Notes: a model not told the origin generated them from the letters alone. A stretch of DNA of 23,476 bases from JBBRUG01 sp038247995 (GCA_038247995.1 JBBRUG010000050.1:1-23476); one strand, 5' to 3'; shown: positions 1-7,646, numbered from the stretch's first letter. Made by a program: numbers and translations.

Positions 1-1206
<1,206 letters not shown>

Positions 1207-1215
1207 CGATTTCGT

Positions 1216-1260
1216 TGGAGGGTTAAGGCCAGCGTATGGCGTTGGCACCTTAACCCTCCA
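1216..1260. repeat. Strong inverted repeat between tuf and rpsJ
   Basis: Perfect 13-bp arms TGGAGGGTTAAGG (1216-1228) and its reverse complement (1248-1260). The stem continues inward with six more pairs (1229-1234 with 1240-1245, one G-U) across a two-base bulge at 1246-1247, leaving a 5-nt loop. No U-tract follows, so it is not a standard intrinsic terminator. It could attenuate read-through, mark an RNA processing site between tuf and the S10 operon, or protect a 3' end. Confidence 0.75.
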
Positions 1261-1279
1261 CTTCTGAGTAGGAATGCAT

Positions 1280-1588
1280 ATGGCTAAGCAGAAAGTGCGC
1301 ATTCGCCTTAAGGCGTATGACCACAAGATCCTGGACCAATCCGCTCGCCAGATCGTCGAGGCTGCTGAGCGCACTGGTGCGCTGGTGGCCGGCCCGGTGC
1401 CCTTACCGACCAAGATCGAGAAGTACAGCGTGATCCGCTCAGGCTTTATCGACAAGGACAGCCAGGAACAGTTTGAGATCCGCACCCACAAGCGCCTGAT
1501 CGATGTGCTTGACCCGAGTCAGCAGACAATTAATGCGCTGATGAAGCTCAATCTGCCGGCGGGTGTAGATATTGAAATTAAGCTCTAA
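1280..1588 (+). CDS. rpsJ: 30S ribosomal protein S10 (NusE)
   Basis: A 102-residue protein of the 30S head that also acts as NusE in transcription antitermination. The sequence MAKQKVRIRLKAYDHKILDQ, the central GPVPLPTK loop and the THKRLIDVLDP segment are family hallmarks. An in-frame ATG exists six bases upstream at 1274, but the GTAGGA ribosome binding site at 1268-1273 would abut it. The ATG at 1280 gives proper spacing and the standard MAKQK start. First gene of the classical S10 operon order, 73 bases after tuf and just beyond a strong hairpin. Confidence 0.97.
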   Translation: MAKQKVRIRLKAYDHKILDQSARQIVEAAERTGALVAGPVPLPTKIEKYSVIRSGFIDKDSQEQFEIRTHKRLIDVLDPSQQTINALMKLNLPAGVDIEIKL

Positions 1589-1612
1589 GGTGAACGCGCG
1601 GAACGTCGAGTA

Positions 1613-1647
1613 GGTGAACAGGCCAAAAATTTGACTTTCTGTTCACT
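1613..1647. repeat. Inverted repeat between rpsJ and rplC
   Basis: GTGAACAG at 1614-1621 pairs perfectly with CTGTTCAC at 1639-1646, extended by one wobble pair on each side; the loop is about 15 nt. It lies in the 133-base gap before rplC. TTGACT at 1631-1636 inside the loop resembles a -35 box but has no matching -10. The remainder of the gap, up to the rplC ribosome binding site at 1710-1715, shows nothing else I can identify. Confidence 0.6.
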
Positions 1648-1721
1648 TGTTCTCAAGAGCCACGGTTCAAAAAGAGAAAATGCAGCCGCTGCGCATCGTC
1701 GCACGCTGCGGAGGTAGCAGT

Positions 1722-2351
1722 ATGATTAACGGGTTGTTGGGTCGCAAGCTGGGGATGATGCAAGTCTTCAGCGAACGCGGAGAGGTGGTTCCCGTCACGG
1801 TTATCGCGGCCGGCCCTTGCGTCGTGACGCAGGTGCGTACGCCGGAGCGCGATGGTTATGCGGCCGTGCAAATCGGTTTTGAAGAGGTTCCGGCGCGGAA
1901 GCTCACCTTGCCTCAGCAGGGCCACTTGCGCCCGGCGGGGCAGTTGGTGCGCTATCTGCGTGAGTTCGCCGCTGATGATCCCCAGGAGCATCAGCCGGGC
2001 GAGATCATCAACGTCGAGTTGTTCCAGCCCGGCCAGAAGGTCGACATTTCGGGCAACTCCAAGGGCCGCGGTTTCACCGGTGTGGTGAAGCGCCACGGCT
2101 TCCGCGGTGGCCCGAAGACACACGGCCAGAGCGATCGCCATCGCGCCCCCGGTTCAATCGGCGCCGGTACAACTCCTGGTCGGGTCTGGAAGGGCCAGAA
2201 GATGGCTGGTCGGATGGGCGGCAAGCGGGTAACCGTGCAGAACCTTGAAGTTGTCGAGGTTGTGCCGGAGAAGAACCTCATCCTGGTGAAGGGCTCCGTT
2301 CCCGGCGCCCGCAACGGTCTGCTCCAGATCCGCCGCGCGGTGAAGGGCTAG
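1722..2351 (+). CDS. rplC: 50S ribosomal protein L3
   Basis: A 209-residue protein that binds 23S rRNA early in 50S assembly and reaches toward the peptidyl-transferase centre. Visible hallmarks are GLLGRKLGMMQVF near the N-terminus, SKGRGFTGVVKRHGFRGGP in the middle and RVWKGQKMAGRMG later. The frame is open back to 1647, but GGAGGT at 1710-1715 followed by ATG at 1722 (MINGLLGRKLGM) matches the usual start and length. The Gln methylated by PrmB in E. coli (near residue 150, NQTPG) is replaced here by GTTPG, which I believe is common outside Proteobacteria. Confidence 0.97.
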   Translation: MINGLLGRKLGMMQVFSERGEVVPVTVIAAGPCVVTQVRTPERDGYAAVQIGFEEVPARKLTLPQQGHLRPAGQLVRYLREFAADDPQEHQPGEIINVELFQPGQKVDISGNSKGRGFTGVVKRHGFRGGPKTHGQSDRHRAPGSIGAGTTPGRVWKGQKMAGRMGGKRVTVQNLEVVEVVPEKNLILVKGSVPGARNGLLQIRRAVKG

Positions 2352-2416
2352 TGACGAACGACTTGTCTTGACTGGCGTACAAGCGTAGGTCAGGATATGC
2401 CGTGAGGAAAGAAAGC

Positions 2417-3082
2417 ATGGAAGCCAAGCTCTATAACCAGGCCGGCGAGCAGATCGGCAGCATCGAACTCAATGCGTACCTCTTCGGCGTTGCGCCGAAT
2501 GTGCCGTTGATGCACCAGTATGTGGTGATGCAGCATGCCAATGCTCGCCTCGGCACCCAAAGCACGCGCGGTCGTGGTGAGGTTCGGGGTAGCACCCGTA
2601 AGATCTATCGCCAGAAGGGCACTGGTCGTGCCCGCCAGGGTAGTATCCGTGCGCCGCATCACACCGGCGGTGGTATCGCCCACGGTCCGCATCCGCGCTC
2701 GTACAAGAAGAACATGCCGCGTAAGATGCGTCGGCTTGCTGTACGCTCGGCGCTTTCCGTTAAGTTTGCCGCCGAGCAGATTCGCTTCGTTGATGCGATT
2801 CGCTTCGAGCAACCACGCACCAAGGACTTCATCGCCTTCCTCAATGCCCAGGGCATTAGCGGGAAGACGCTCGTAGTGATCGATAGTAAGAACGAGCAGA
2901 ACGAAGTTTTGCGCCGCTCAGCCGGTAACCTGCCGCGGGTGAAGACGCTGCTCGCCAACTATCTGAATGTACGTGATTTGCTCCAATACGACAACATCGT
3001 GATGTCCCAGGCGTCGCTGGCCGTCATCGAGGGCTACCTCGGTGAACCCGCCCGTGTCACGCTGGGCGGTGAGGAGGCGTAA
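2417..3082 (+). CDS. rplD: 50S ribosomal protein L4
   Basis: A 221-residue 50S protein lining the exit tunnel; in E. coli it also represses its own S10 operon. The conserved extended loop is clear: STRGRGEVRGSTRKIYRQKG, then GRARQGSIRAPHHTGGG and GPHPRSYKKNMP. A GTG at 2402 is in frame, but it forms part of the GTGAGGAAAG ribosome binding site; the ATG at 2417 lies correctly spaced behind it and gives MEAKLYNQAG. The gene ends in GEEA, with its last codons carrying the rplW ribosome binding site. No recognisable L4-type leader was found, and the tuf-rpsJ hairpin is the only obvious candidate. Confidence 0.97.
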   Translation: MEAKLYNQAGEQIGSIELNAYLFGVAPNVPLMHQYVVMQHANARLGTQSTRGRGEVRGSTRKIYRQKGTGRARQGSIRAPHHTGGGIAHGPHPRSYKKNMPRKMRRLAVRSALSVKFAAEQIRFVDAIRFEQPRTKDFIAFLNAQGISGKTLVVIDSKNEQNEVLRRSAGNLPRVKTLLANYLNVRDLLQYDNIVMSQASLAVIEGYLGEPARVTLGGEEA

Positions 3083-3083
3083 G

Positions 3084-3368
3084 ATGTCTATCCCACATCA
3101 GATTATTGTGCGCCCGCTCATCACCGAGAAGAATACGATGCTCATGGAGCAAAACAAGTATTCTTTCGAAGTGCTACGCGGCGCCACCAAGCCGCAGATT
3201 AAGTATGCGGTCGAGTCGATCTTCAACGTGTCGGTGGCAAACGTACACACGATGAACGTGCGCGGCAAATTGCGCCGCCGCGGTCGTGAGCAGGGTTACA
3301 CCCGCACCTGGAAAAAGGCGATTGTGACGCTTATTGCCGGCGATCGCATTGACCTGTTCGAGAGTTGA
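3084..3368 (+). CDS. rplW: 50S ribosomal protein L23
   Basis: A 94-residue protein at the exit-tunnel mouth, docking site for trigger factor and SRP. IIVRPLITEKN at the N-terminus, KYSFEVLRGATKPQIKYAVE and VHTMNVRGKLRRRGR are typical. The frame opens at 3042 inside rplD, but GAGGAGG at 3071-3077 followed by ATG at 3084 fixes the start one base after the rplD stop, so the two genes are probably translationally coupled. It is followed by the longest and most repeat-rich spacer of the window. Confidence 0.97.
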   Translation: MSIPHQIIVRPLITEKNTMLMEQNKYSFEVLRGATKPQIKYAVESIFNVSVANVHTMNVRGKLRRRGREQGYTRTWKKAIVTLIAGDRIDLFES

Positions 3369-3380
3369 TCACGCAATCCT

Positions 3381-3499
3381 CGAGTTGGCGGCTTCAGTCG
3401 CCGCGCGAAGACGACACAAACCGAGCCGGCGGCTTCAGTCGCCGCGCGAAGACGACACAAACCGAGCCGGCGGCTTCAGTCGCCACGCGCGAACACAAC
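3381..3499. repeat. 41-bp tandem repeat, about 2.9 copies
   Basis: Copies start at 3381, 3422 and 3463. Copies 1 and 2 differ only at two bases (TT versus CC at 3385-3386 and 3426-3427). Copy 3 is identical for its first 22 bases, then diverges and shortens. Each unit holds GGCGGCTTCAGTCGCC, a small stem (GGCGG with TCGCC, one wobble) around a 6-nt loop. The spacer has no plausible gene. The motif looks like a dispersed REP-type element. Confidence 0.85.
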
Positions 3500-3503
3500 A
3501 AAT

Positions 3504-3525
3504 GCAAGATTCTTTAGGATCTTGC
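3504..3525. repeat. Small hairpin in the rplW-rplB spacer
   Basis: GCAAGAT at 3504-3510 pairs perfectly with ATCTTGC at 3519-3525 around an 8-nt loop. It separates the 41-bp tandem repeat from the 20-bp tandem pair. No U-tract follows and its role is unknown. Confidence 0.5.
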
Positions 3526-3529
3526 TCCT

Positions 3530-3569
3530 CGCCGAATAGATGGCGGGGCCACCGAATAGATGGTGGAGC
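3530..3569. repeat. 20-bp tandem hairpin pair with compensatory change
   Basis: Two adjacent 20-base units (3530-3549 and 3550-3569) differ at three positions. Both form a hairpin with the identical loop GAATAGAT: CGCC/GGCG in the first and CACC/GGTG in the second. The differences at 3531/3551 and 3544/3564 face each other in the stem, so a G-C pair has become A-T with pairing kept. This suggests selection for an RNA (or cruciform) stem. Confidence 0.7.
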
Positions 3570-3570
3570 C

Positions 3571-3602
3571 GAAGGTTCAACCGGAACCTTCCTTGAAGGG
3601 AG
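3571..3602 (+). promoter_or_regulatory. rplB leader hairpin and alternative anti-SD hairpin
   Basis: GAAGGTTC at 3571-3578 pairs perfectly with GAACCTTC at 3584-3591 around a 5-nt loop. The 3' arm bases CCTTC (3587-3591) can instead pair with GAAGG at 3595-3599, which is the rplB ribosome binding site. The two structures exclude each other: the upstream stem frees the site, the downstream stem hides it. The upstream stem is longer, so the open form should dominate unless something unfolds it. A switch function is inferred. Confidence 0.45.
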
Positions 3603-3608
3603 TATGTG

Positions 3609-4433
3609 ATGGGTGTTCGTAAGTACAAACCGACCTCGGCGGGCCGACGCAATATGTCGGTATCCACGTTCGAGGAGATTACTAAGAGCAAACCGGAACG
3701 GCACTTGATCGAGCCAATCCGTAAGTCGGGAGGGCGCAACAATCGTGGTCGGATCACGACGCGCCATCGTGGCGGCGGCCACAAGCGCTTCTACCGCATT
3801 ATCGACTTTAAGCGCAACAAAATTGGCGTGCCGGCGAAGGTTCAGGCGATCGAGTATGATCCCAACCGTAGTGCGCGCATTGCTTTGCTGGCCTATCTCG
3901 ACGGCGAGAAGCGCTATATCGTTGCGCCGCTCGGCCTGAAGGTCGGCGATATGCTCTCCAGCGGCCCTGAGGCCGACATTCGTGTCGGCAATGCTTTGCC
4001 GCTCTCCGCAATCCCGCTCGGTACGCAGATCCATAATGTTGAATTGGAGATCGGGCGTGGCGGCGTACTCGTGCGTAGCGCCGGTACTTCAGCCCAGTTG
4101 ATGGCCAAAGAGGGCGATTACGCTACTTTGCGTATGCCTTCCGGCGAAATGCGCCAGATCCACATTCGCTGTATGGCGACGATTGGCCAAGTGGGCAATG
4201 TCGATCATCAGAATATCCGGATCGGTAAGGCCGGTCGTGCACGTTGGCTTGGCCGTCGCCCAACCGTACGCGGTTCGGCGATGAACCCGCGTGACCATCC
4301 TCATGGCGGTGGTGAAGGCCGTGCTCCGCGTGGTATGAGCACTCCCAAGACGAAGTGGGGCAAGCCCGCGCGTGGCGTTAAGACGCGCCACAACCCGCGC
4401 ACTGATCGCTTTATTGTGCGGCGCCGGAAGTAA
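3609..4433 (+). CDS. rplB: 50S ribosomal protein L2
   Basis: A 274-residue 50S protein needed for subunit association and peptidyl-transferase activity. It begins MGVRKYKPTSAGRRN and carries RSGGRNNRGRITTRHRGGGH, the RNA-binding barrel, and the C-terminal HPHGGGEGRAP signature (His at residues 230 and 232, matching the functionally important E. coli region near His229). The ATG at 3609 was chosen over the GTG immediately before it at 3606 because MGVRKYKP is the family start. The ribosome binding site is GAAGGGAG at 3595-3602 and may be masked by a leader hairpin. A 240-base repeat-rich gap separates it from rplW, which is unusual for this operon. Confidence 0.98.
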   Translation: MGVRKYKPTSAGRRNMSVSTFEEITKSKPERHLIEPIRKSGGRNNRGRITTRHRGGGHKRFYRIIDFKRNKIGVPAKVQAIEYDPNRSARIALLAYLDGEKRYIVAPLGLKVGDMLSSGPEADIRVGNALPLSAIPLGTQIHNVELEIGRGGVLVRSAGTSAQLMAKEGDYATLRMPSGEMRQIHIRCMATIGQVGNVDHQNIRIGKAGRARWLGRRPTVRGSAMNPRDHPHGGGEGRAPRGMSTPKTKWGKPARGVKTRHNPRTDRFIVRRRK

Positions 4434-4442
4434 TTTGATCTT

Positions 4443-4475
4443 GCGGTTGCTCGGTTCAATTCGCCGAGCAACCGC
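4443..4475. repeat. Perfect 12-bp hairpin between rplB and rpsS
   Basis: GCGGTTGCTCGG at 4443-4454 is exactly complementary to 4464-4475, with a 9-nt loop. It sits nine bases after the rplB stop and 11 bases before the rpsS ribosome binding site (GGAGGT, 4487-4492). No U-tract follows, so complete termination is unlikely. Its arms are unrelated in sequence to the other hairpins. Confidence 0.75.
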
Positions 4476-4495
4476 TGGCACGTATTGGAGGTAGC

Positions 4496-4783
4496 ATGTC
4501 GCGCTCTTCAAAAAAGGGGCCGTACGTCGATATTAAACTCCTCGACAAGATCGAGGATATGAATCGCAGCAACGACAAGCGCGTTTTGCGCACCTGGTCG
4601 CGCGATTCGACGATCTTCCCTCAGATGATCGGCCACACAATCGCGGTTCACGATGGTCGTCGCCATGTGCCGGTGTATGTCACCGAAAATATGGTTGGCC
4701 ACAAGTTGGGCGAGTTCGCACCGACCCGCTTTTTCCGCGGGCACGCTGGTAAGAAAGCCGACAAGCGCGGCAAGATGAAATAG
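4496..4783 (+). CDS. rpsS: 30S ribosomal protein S19
   Basis: A 95-residue 30S head protein contacting the A-site finger and S13. It begins MSRSSKKGPYVD and contains RDSTIFPQMIGHTIAVHDGRRHVPVYVTENMVGHKLGEF, the family core, ending with a basic tail GHAGKKADKRGKMK. The ATG at 4496 follows GGAGGT at 4487-4492 with good spacing. The gap after it (4784-4906) carries a likely internal promoter. Confidence 0.97.
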   Translation: MSRSSKKGPYVDIKLLDKIEDMNRSNDKRVLRTWSRDSTIFPQMIGHTIAVHDGRRHVPVYVTENMVGHKLGEFAPTRFFRGHAGKKADKRGKMK

Positions 4784-4812
4784 CGCGCCCGGTGTCACCA
4801 AATTTGGGGCTG

Positions 4813-4841
4813 TTTACGCAGGTCGTGAATTGTGTTACAAT
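4813..4841 (+). promoter_or_regulatory. Candidate sigma-70-type promoter for rplV onward
   Basis: TTTACG (4813-4818) and TACAAT (4836-4841) are separated by exactly 17 bases. TGT directly precedes the -10 box, giving an extended -10. Transcription would start near 4848 and leave about 60 nt of leader before rplV, including a small GAGC/GCTC hairpin near 4853-4865. Match: four of six at -35, five of six at -10. Identified by eye only. Confidence 0.5.
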
Positions 4842-4906
4842 TCCACGCTTGTGAGCGAAAAGCTCGACCCAATCGTGGTGCGCCGTGCAGAACAACGAGT
4901 AAGGCA

Positions 4907-5248
4907 ATGGAAGTAAAAGCTGTTACCCGGATGGTGCGCATCTCGCCGCTCAAGGTTCGCCTGGTGATGGATGTAGTGCGCGGAAAGCCGGTCGATCAAG
5001 CCCTGTCGACGCTGCAATACATGCCTCAGAAGGCAGCTCGCGAAGTGGCGCGCACGATTAAGTCGGCTGCGGCGAATGCCGAGCATAATTTTGATCTTGA
5101 TCGCGATGTGCTGTTCATTAAGCGGATTTACGCCGATCAAGGCCCAGTGCTTAAGCGGTTCATGCCGCGCGCCCGTGGTATGGCGAACCGCATTCGGAAG
5201 CCCACGACGCATATTACAGTGATCGTGGACGACGGCGAAGAATATTAG
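4907..5248 (+). CDS. rplV: 50S ribosomal protein L22
   Basis: A 113-residue 50S protein whose long beta-hairpin lines the exit tunnel next to L4 and forms part of the macrolide site. The N-terminal globular part shows RMVRISPLKVRLVMDVVRGK and AREVARTIKSAAANAEHN; the hairpin region is RFMPRARGMANRIRKPTTHI. The frame runs open back to 4832, but that stretch is not L22-like and overlaps the predicted promoter. The ATG at 4907 (MEVKAVTRMV) gives family length. The ribosome binding site is weak: AAGG lies only two bases from the ATG and GAG at 4897-4899 is the better spaced match. Confidence 0.96.
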   Translation: MEVKAVTRMVRISPLKVRLVMDVVRGKPVDQALSTLQYMPQKAAREVARTIKSAAANAEHNFDLDRDVLFIKRIYADQGPVLKRFMPRARGMANRIRKPTTHITVIVDDGEEY

Positions 5249-5271
5249 GCTGTCGGAATAGGAGGCTCATT

Positions 5272-6012
5272 TTGGGTCGTAAAGTACATCCGATTGGCTT
5301 CCGCCTTGGCTACATCAAGGACTGGCAGTCGAAGTGGTACGCTGATCGGGAAGGTTACACCACTCAACTCCACGAAGATCTGGAGTTGCGGAAGCTGATT
5401 GGCAAGGAACTCCAGAACGCGGGCGTCTCGCGGATCGAGATCGAGCGCTCGGCCAATAAGGTCGAGGTCACGGTTTTCACCGCCAAACCCGGGATCGTGA
5501 TCGGTAAGCGTGGTGCGAACGTCGATCTGCTGAAGAATCAGCTTGAGAAGCGCACCGGCAAGAAGATCAAGCTGAACATTCAGGAAATTCATCAGCCGGA
5601 GCTTGATGCGCAACTGGTCGCTGAGAGCATCGCTGAGCAGATCAACAAGCGGGTCAGCTACAAGCGGGCGATGAAGCAGGCTGTTCAGCGCGCAGTGCGC
5701 CTCGGCGCTCAGGGTGTCAAGGTGCGTTGCTCAGGTCGCCTCGGCGGCGCTGAGATGTCGCGCATTCAGAACGAGTCTGATGGCCGGGTGCCGCGCCACA
5801 CGCTGCGCGCCGACATTGATTACGCCCAGGTTCACGCGCATACCTCCTATGGGCGGATTGGCGTGAAGGTCTGGATCTATAAGGGCGAGGTCTTCCCCGA
5901 TCAGTTGGCGAAGGCCCAGGTTGAGCAGCAGGCCACCCTGCCGAGCGCTCCGCCCGAGCGTGAGCGGCGCGAGCGTGCGCCGAGGAGGAATAACGACAAT
6001 GCTTCTGCCTAA
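5272..6012 (+). CDS. rpsC: 30S ribosomal protein S3 (TTG start)
   Basis: A 246-residue protein of the 30S head at the mRNA entry channel. It has the N-terminal MGRKVHPIGFRLGY motif, a type II KH domain with the GKRG loop (GIVIGKRGANVD), and the C-terminal domain with GRLGGAEMSRIQ and RADIDYAQVHAHTSYGRIGVKVWIYKGE. The start is TTG at 5272: TAGGAGG at 5259-5265 is ideally spaced and no ATG or GTG is nearby. The basic disordered tail (PPERERRERAPRRNNDNASA) carries the rplP ribosome binding site and start, overlapping rplP by 14 nt. Confidence 0.97.
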   Translation: MGRKVHPIGFRLGYIKDWQSKWYADREGYTTQLHEDLELRKLIGKELQNAGVSRIEIERSANKVEVTVFTAKPGIVIGKRGANVDLLKNQLEKRTGKKIKLNIQEIHQPELDAQLVAESIAEQINKRVSYKRAMKQAVQRAVRLGAQGVKVRCSGRLGGAEMSRIQNESDGRVPRHTLRADIDYAQVHAHTSYGRIGVKVWIYKGEVFPDQLAKAQVEQQATLPSAPPERERRERAPRRNNDNASA

Positions 6013-6436
6013 GCGCACGAAGTACCGCAAGATGCATAAGGGCCGCAATCGTGGCCTGGCGTATCGCGGGAGCGGCGTCGCCTTCGGCGACTTTGGCCTG
6101 ATGGCCCTCGAACCGACCTGGATCACCAGCCGCCAGATCGAGGCGACGCGCCGTACGATCACCGGCTATGTGAAGCGTGGTGGTAAGGTCTGGATCCGCA
6201 TCTTCCCGGATAAGCCGATCACTCAGAAGCCTGCCGAGACCCGCATGGGTGGCGGTAAGGGTTCAGTTGATCACTGGGTAGCTGTGGTCAAGCCTGGTCG
6301 TGTGATGTTTGAACTTGGCGGCGTGCATGAAGATATTGCGATGGAAGCTTTGCGCCGGGCGGCGCAGAAGTTGCCCATCCGCTGTAAGATTATCACGCGC
6401 GACGACGTTGAGGAGGGCACCAGTGAAGCCGAGTGA
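5999..6436 (+). CDS. rplP: 50S ribosomal protein L16
   Basis: A 145-residue late-assembling 50S protein near the A-site tRNA elbow. MLLPKRTKYRKMHKGRNRG opens the protein, and KRGGKVWIRIFPDKPITQKP and GKGSVDHWVAVVKPGRVMFEL are the L16 signatures. The reading frame extends upstream to 5921 inside rpsC, but GAGGAGG around 5982-5988 with ATG at 5999 gives the canonical start. It overlaps the end of rpsC by 14 nt and the beginning of rpmC by 14 nt, so the three are likely translationally coupled. Confidence 0.97.
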   Translation: MLLPKRTKYRKMHKGRNRGLAYRGSGVAFGDFGLMALEPTWITSRQIEATRRTITGYVKRGGKVWIRIFPDKPITQKPAETRMGGGKGSVDHWVAVVKPGRVMFELGGVHEDIAMEALRRAAQKLPIRCKIITRDDVEEGTSEAE

Positions 6437-6629
6437 ACTGCGCGCAATGGATGATGCAGCGCTCCGCGAGGAACTGCAGAATGCCTACGAGGAGCTCTTC
6501 AACCTGCGCTTCCAGAAAGTCACCGGACGGATGACGAATACGGCGCGGCCGCGTCAGGTGAAGAAGGATATTGCCCGGATCAAAACCATCCTGCGTGAGC
6601 GTGAGCTTGAGCAGGCCAATCTGGGTTAG
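6423..6629 (+). CDS. rpmC: 50S ribosomal protein L29 (GTG start)
   Basis: A 68-residue helical-hairpin protein next to L23 at the tunnel exit. The GTG at 6423 gives MKPSELRAMDDAALREEL, followed by the usual NLRFQKVTGRMTNTARPRQVKKDIARIKTIL-type pattern of L29. GAGGAGG at 6410-6416 is correctly spaced for this GTG. An internal ATG at 6449 would lose the conserved KPSELR start. The first 14 nt overlap the rplP end. Confidence 0.96.
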   Translation: MKPSELRAMDDAALREELQNAYEELFNLRFQKVTGRMTNTARPRQVKKDIARIKTILRERELEQANLG

Positions 6630-6640
6630 GAGACGCAGGA

Positions 6641-6916
6641 ATGAGTGAGCAGGTTGAACAGAAGAGCCGGAAAACCGTAAAAGTTGGGCGTGTAGTGAGC
6701 GATAAGATGGATAAGACGGTGGTGGTTGCGGTGGATTACCTCAAGCCGCATCCGTTGTACCGGAAGATCATCCGCAAGACCAATAAGTTCCACGCGCACG
6801 ATGAAGAAAACGCTTGCCGTGTCGGGGATACGGTGCGCATCGAAGAGACGCGCCCGCTGAGCCGTACCAAGCGCTGGCGGATCGTCGAGATCGTGCAGCG
6901 CGGCGAGGAGAGCTAA
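6641..6916 (+). CDS. rpsQ: 30S ribosomal protein S17
   Basis: A 91-residue OB-fold protein and primary 16S rRNA binder. KTVKVGRVVSDKMDKTVVVAVD is the family core, followed by HPLYRKIIRKTNKFHAHDE and the RIEETRPLSRTKRW segment. The ATG at 6641 lies 11 bases after the rpmC stop, with TAGGAGA overlapping that stop as ribosome binding site. The C-terminal codons supply a GAGGAG site for rplN three bases downstream. Confidence 0.97.
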   Translation: MSEQVEQKSRKTVKVGRVVSDKMDKTVVVAVDYLKPHPLYRKIIRKTNKFHAHDEENACRVGDTVRIEETRPLSRTKRWRIVEIVQRGEES

Positions 6917-6919
6917 GCC

Positions 6920-7288
6920 ATGATCCAGCCCCAGACCCGTTTGAAGATTGCCGACAACACCGGCGCCAAAGAGATCATGTGTATCCGTGTGCTTGGCGGC
7001 TCCCGTGTGCGCTACGGTCGTGTCGGCGATGTGATCGTCGCTTCAGTGAAGCAGGCTACCCCGGGTGGTTCTGTGAAAAAAGGCGAAGTGGTGCGTGCAG
7101 TAATCATACGGACGGCCAAAGAATATGGTCGGCCCGATGGCTCGCACATTCGCTTCGACGATAACGCGGCCGTGATTATCGGAAAAGAGAACAACCCGCG
7201 CGGCACTCGTATCTTCGGGCCGGTTGCGCGTGAGTTGCGCGAACGGCAGTTCATGCGCATTGTGTCGCTGGCGCCGGAAGTGCTCTAG
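6920..7288 (+). CDS. rplN: 50S ribosomal protein L14
   Basis: A 122-residue 50S protein at the subunit interface (bridge with 16S h14). It begins MIQPQTRLKIADNTGAKEI and contains RVLGGSRVRYGRVGDVIVAS, KKGEVVRAVIIRT and the strongly conserved DDNAAVIIGKENNPRGTRIFGPVARELR. Length is exactly the family norm. It starts three bases after the rpsQ stop. Confidence 0.98.
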   Translation: MIQPQTRLKIADNTGAKEIMCIRVLGGSRVRYGRVGDVIVASVKQATPGGSVKKGEVVRAVIIRTAKEYGRPDGSHIRFDDNAAVIIGKENNPRGTRIFGPVARELRERQFMRIVSLAPEVL

Positions 7289-7313
7289 GTACGTTCGCTA
7301 TCAGGAGTGAGTT

Positions 7314-7646
7314 ATGCACGTCAAGACTGGCGACGAAGTTTTGATTATCGCCGGCAAAGACAAGGGGCGCAAGGGCAAAGTTAAGACTTGCATTCCTTCG
7401 GCGGGCCGGGTGGTGATTGAAGGGCTGAATATCGTCAAGCGCCATATGAAGCCCCGTGGTCCGGGTAAGCCGGGTGGGATTATTGAGATGGAAGCGCCGC
7501 TCGATGCCTCGAATGTGATGCTCGTCTGCCCCAGTTGTGGGCGTGCGTCGCGTACGGGCAAGCGGTTTCTCGAAGAGCAGGATCATAAGGGGCGCCCGCG
7601 TAAGGTGCGTTTCTGCAAGGCCTGCGACGCGGTGGTTGATAAATGA
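7314..7646 (+). CDS. rplX: 50S ribosomal protein L24, zinc-type C-terminus
   Basis: A 110-residue KOW-domain protein that initiates 50S assembly. MHVKTGDEVLIIAGKDKGRKGKV is the KOW motif; GLNIVKRHMKPRGPGKPGGIIEMEAPL follows. The C-terminal part has CPSC at residues 72-75 and CKAC at 101-104, a four-cysteine set likely to bind zinc, found in many but not all bacterial L24 proteins. The ATG at 7314 follows AGGAG closely. The gap to rplE is short and contains no clear structure. Confidence 0.97.
   Translation: MHVKTGDEVLIIAGKDKGRKGKVKTCIPSAGRVVIEGLNIVKRHMKPRGPGKPGGIIEMEAPLDASNVMLVCPSCGRASRTGKRFLEEQDHKGRPRKVRFCKACDAVVDK

Noticed and set aside
1274..1279. ATG at 1274 as the rpsJ start
   Set aside because: It directly abuts the ribosome binding site; the ATG at 1280 has proper spacing and the conserved MAKQK start.
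1631..1660. TTGACT as a promoter upstream of rplC
   Set aside because: No -10-like hexamer at 16-18 bases; the sequence sits in the loop of a hairpin.
2368..2396. TTGACT-17-CAGGAT upstream of rplD as a promoter
   Set aside because: The -10 matches only three of six bases and overlaps the leader just before the ribosome binding site.
3381..3570. CRISPR array
   Set aside because: Units of 41 and 20 bp are directly contiguous tandem repeats with no unique spacers and no cas genes nearby.
3334..3609. Plus-strand frame of 91 codons across the rplW-rplB repeats
   Set aside because: Its sequence simply translates the 41-bp repeat and hairpins; no ribosome binding site or family match.
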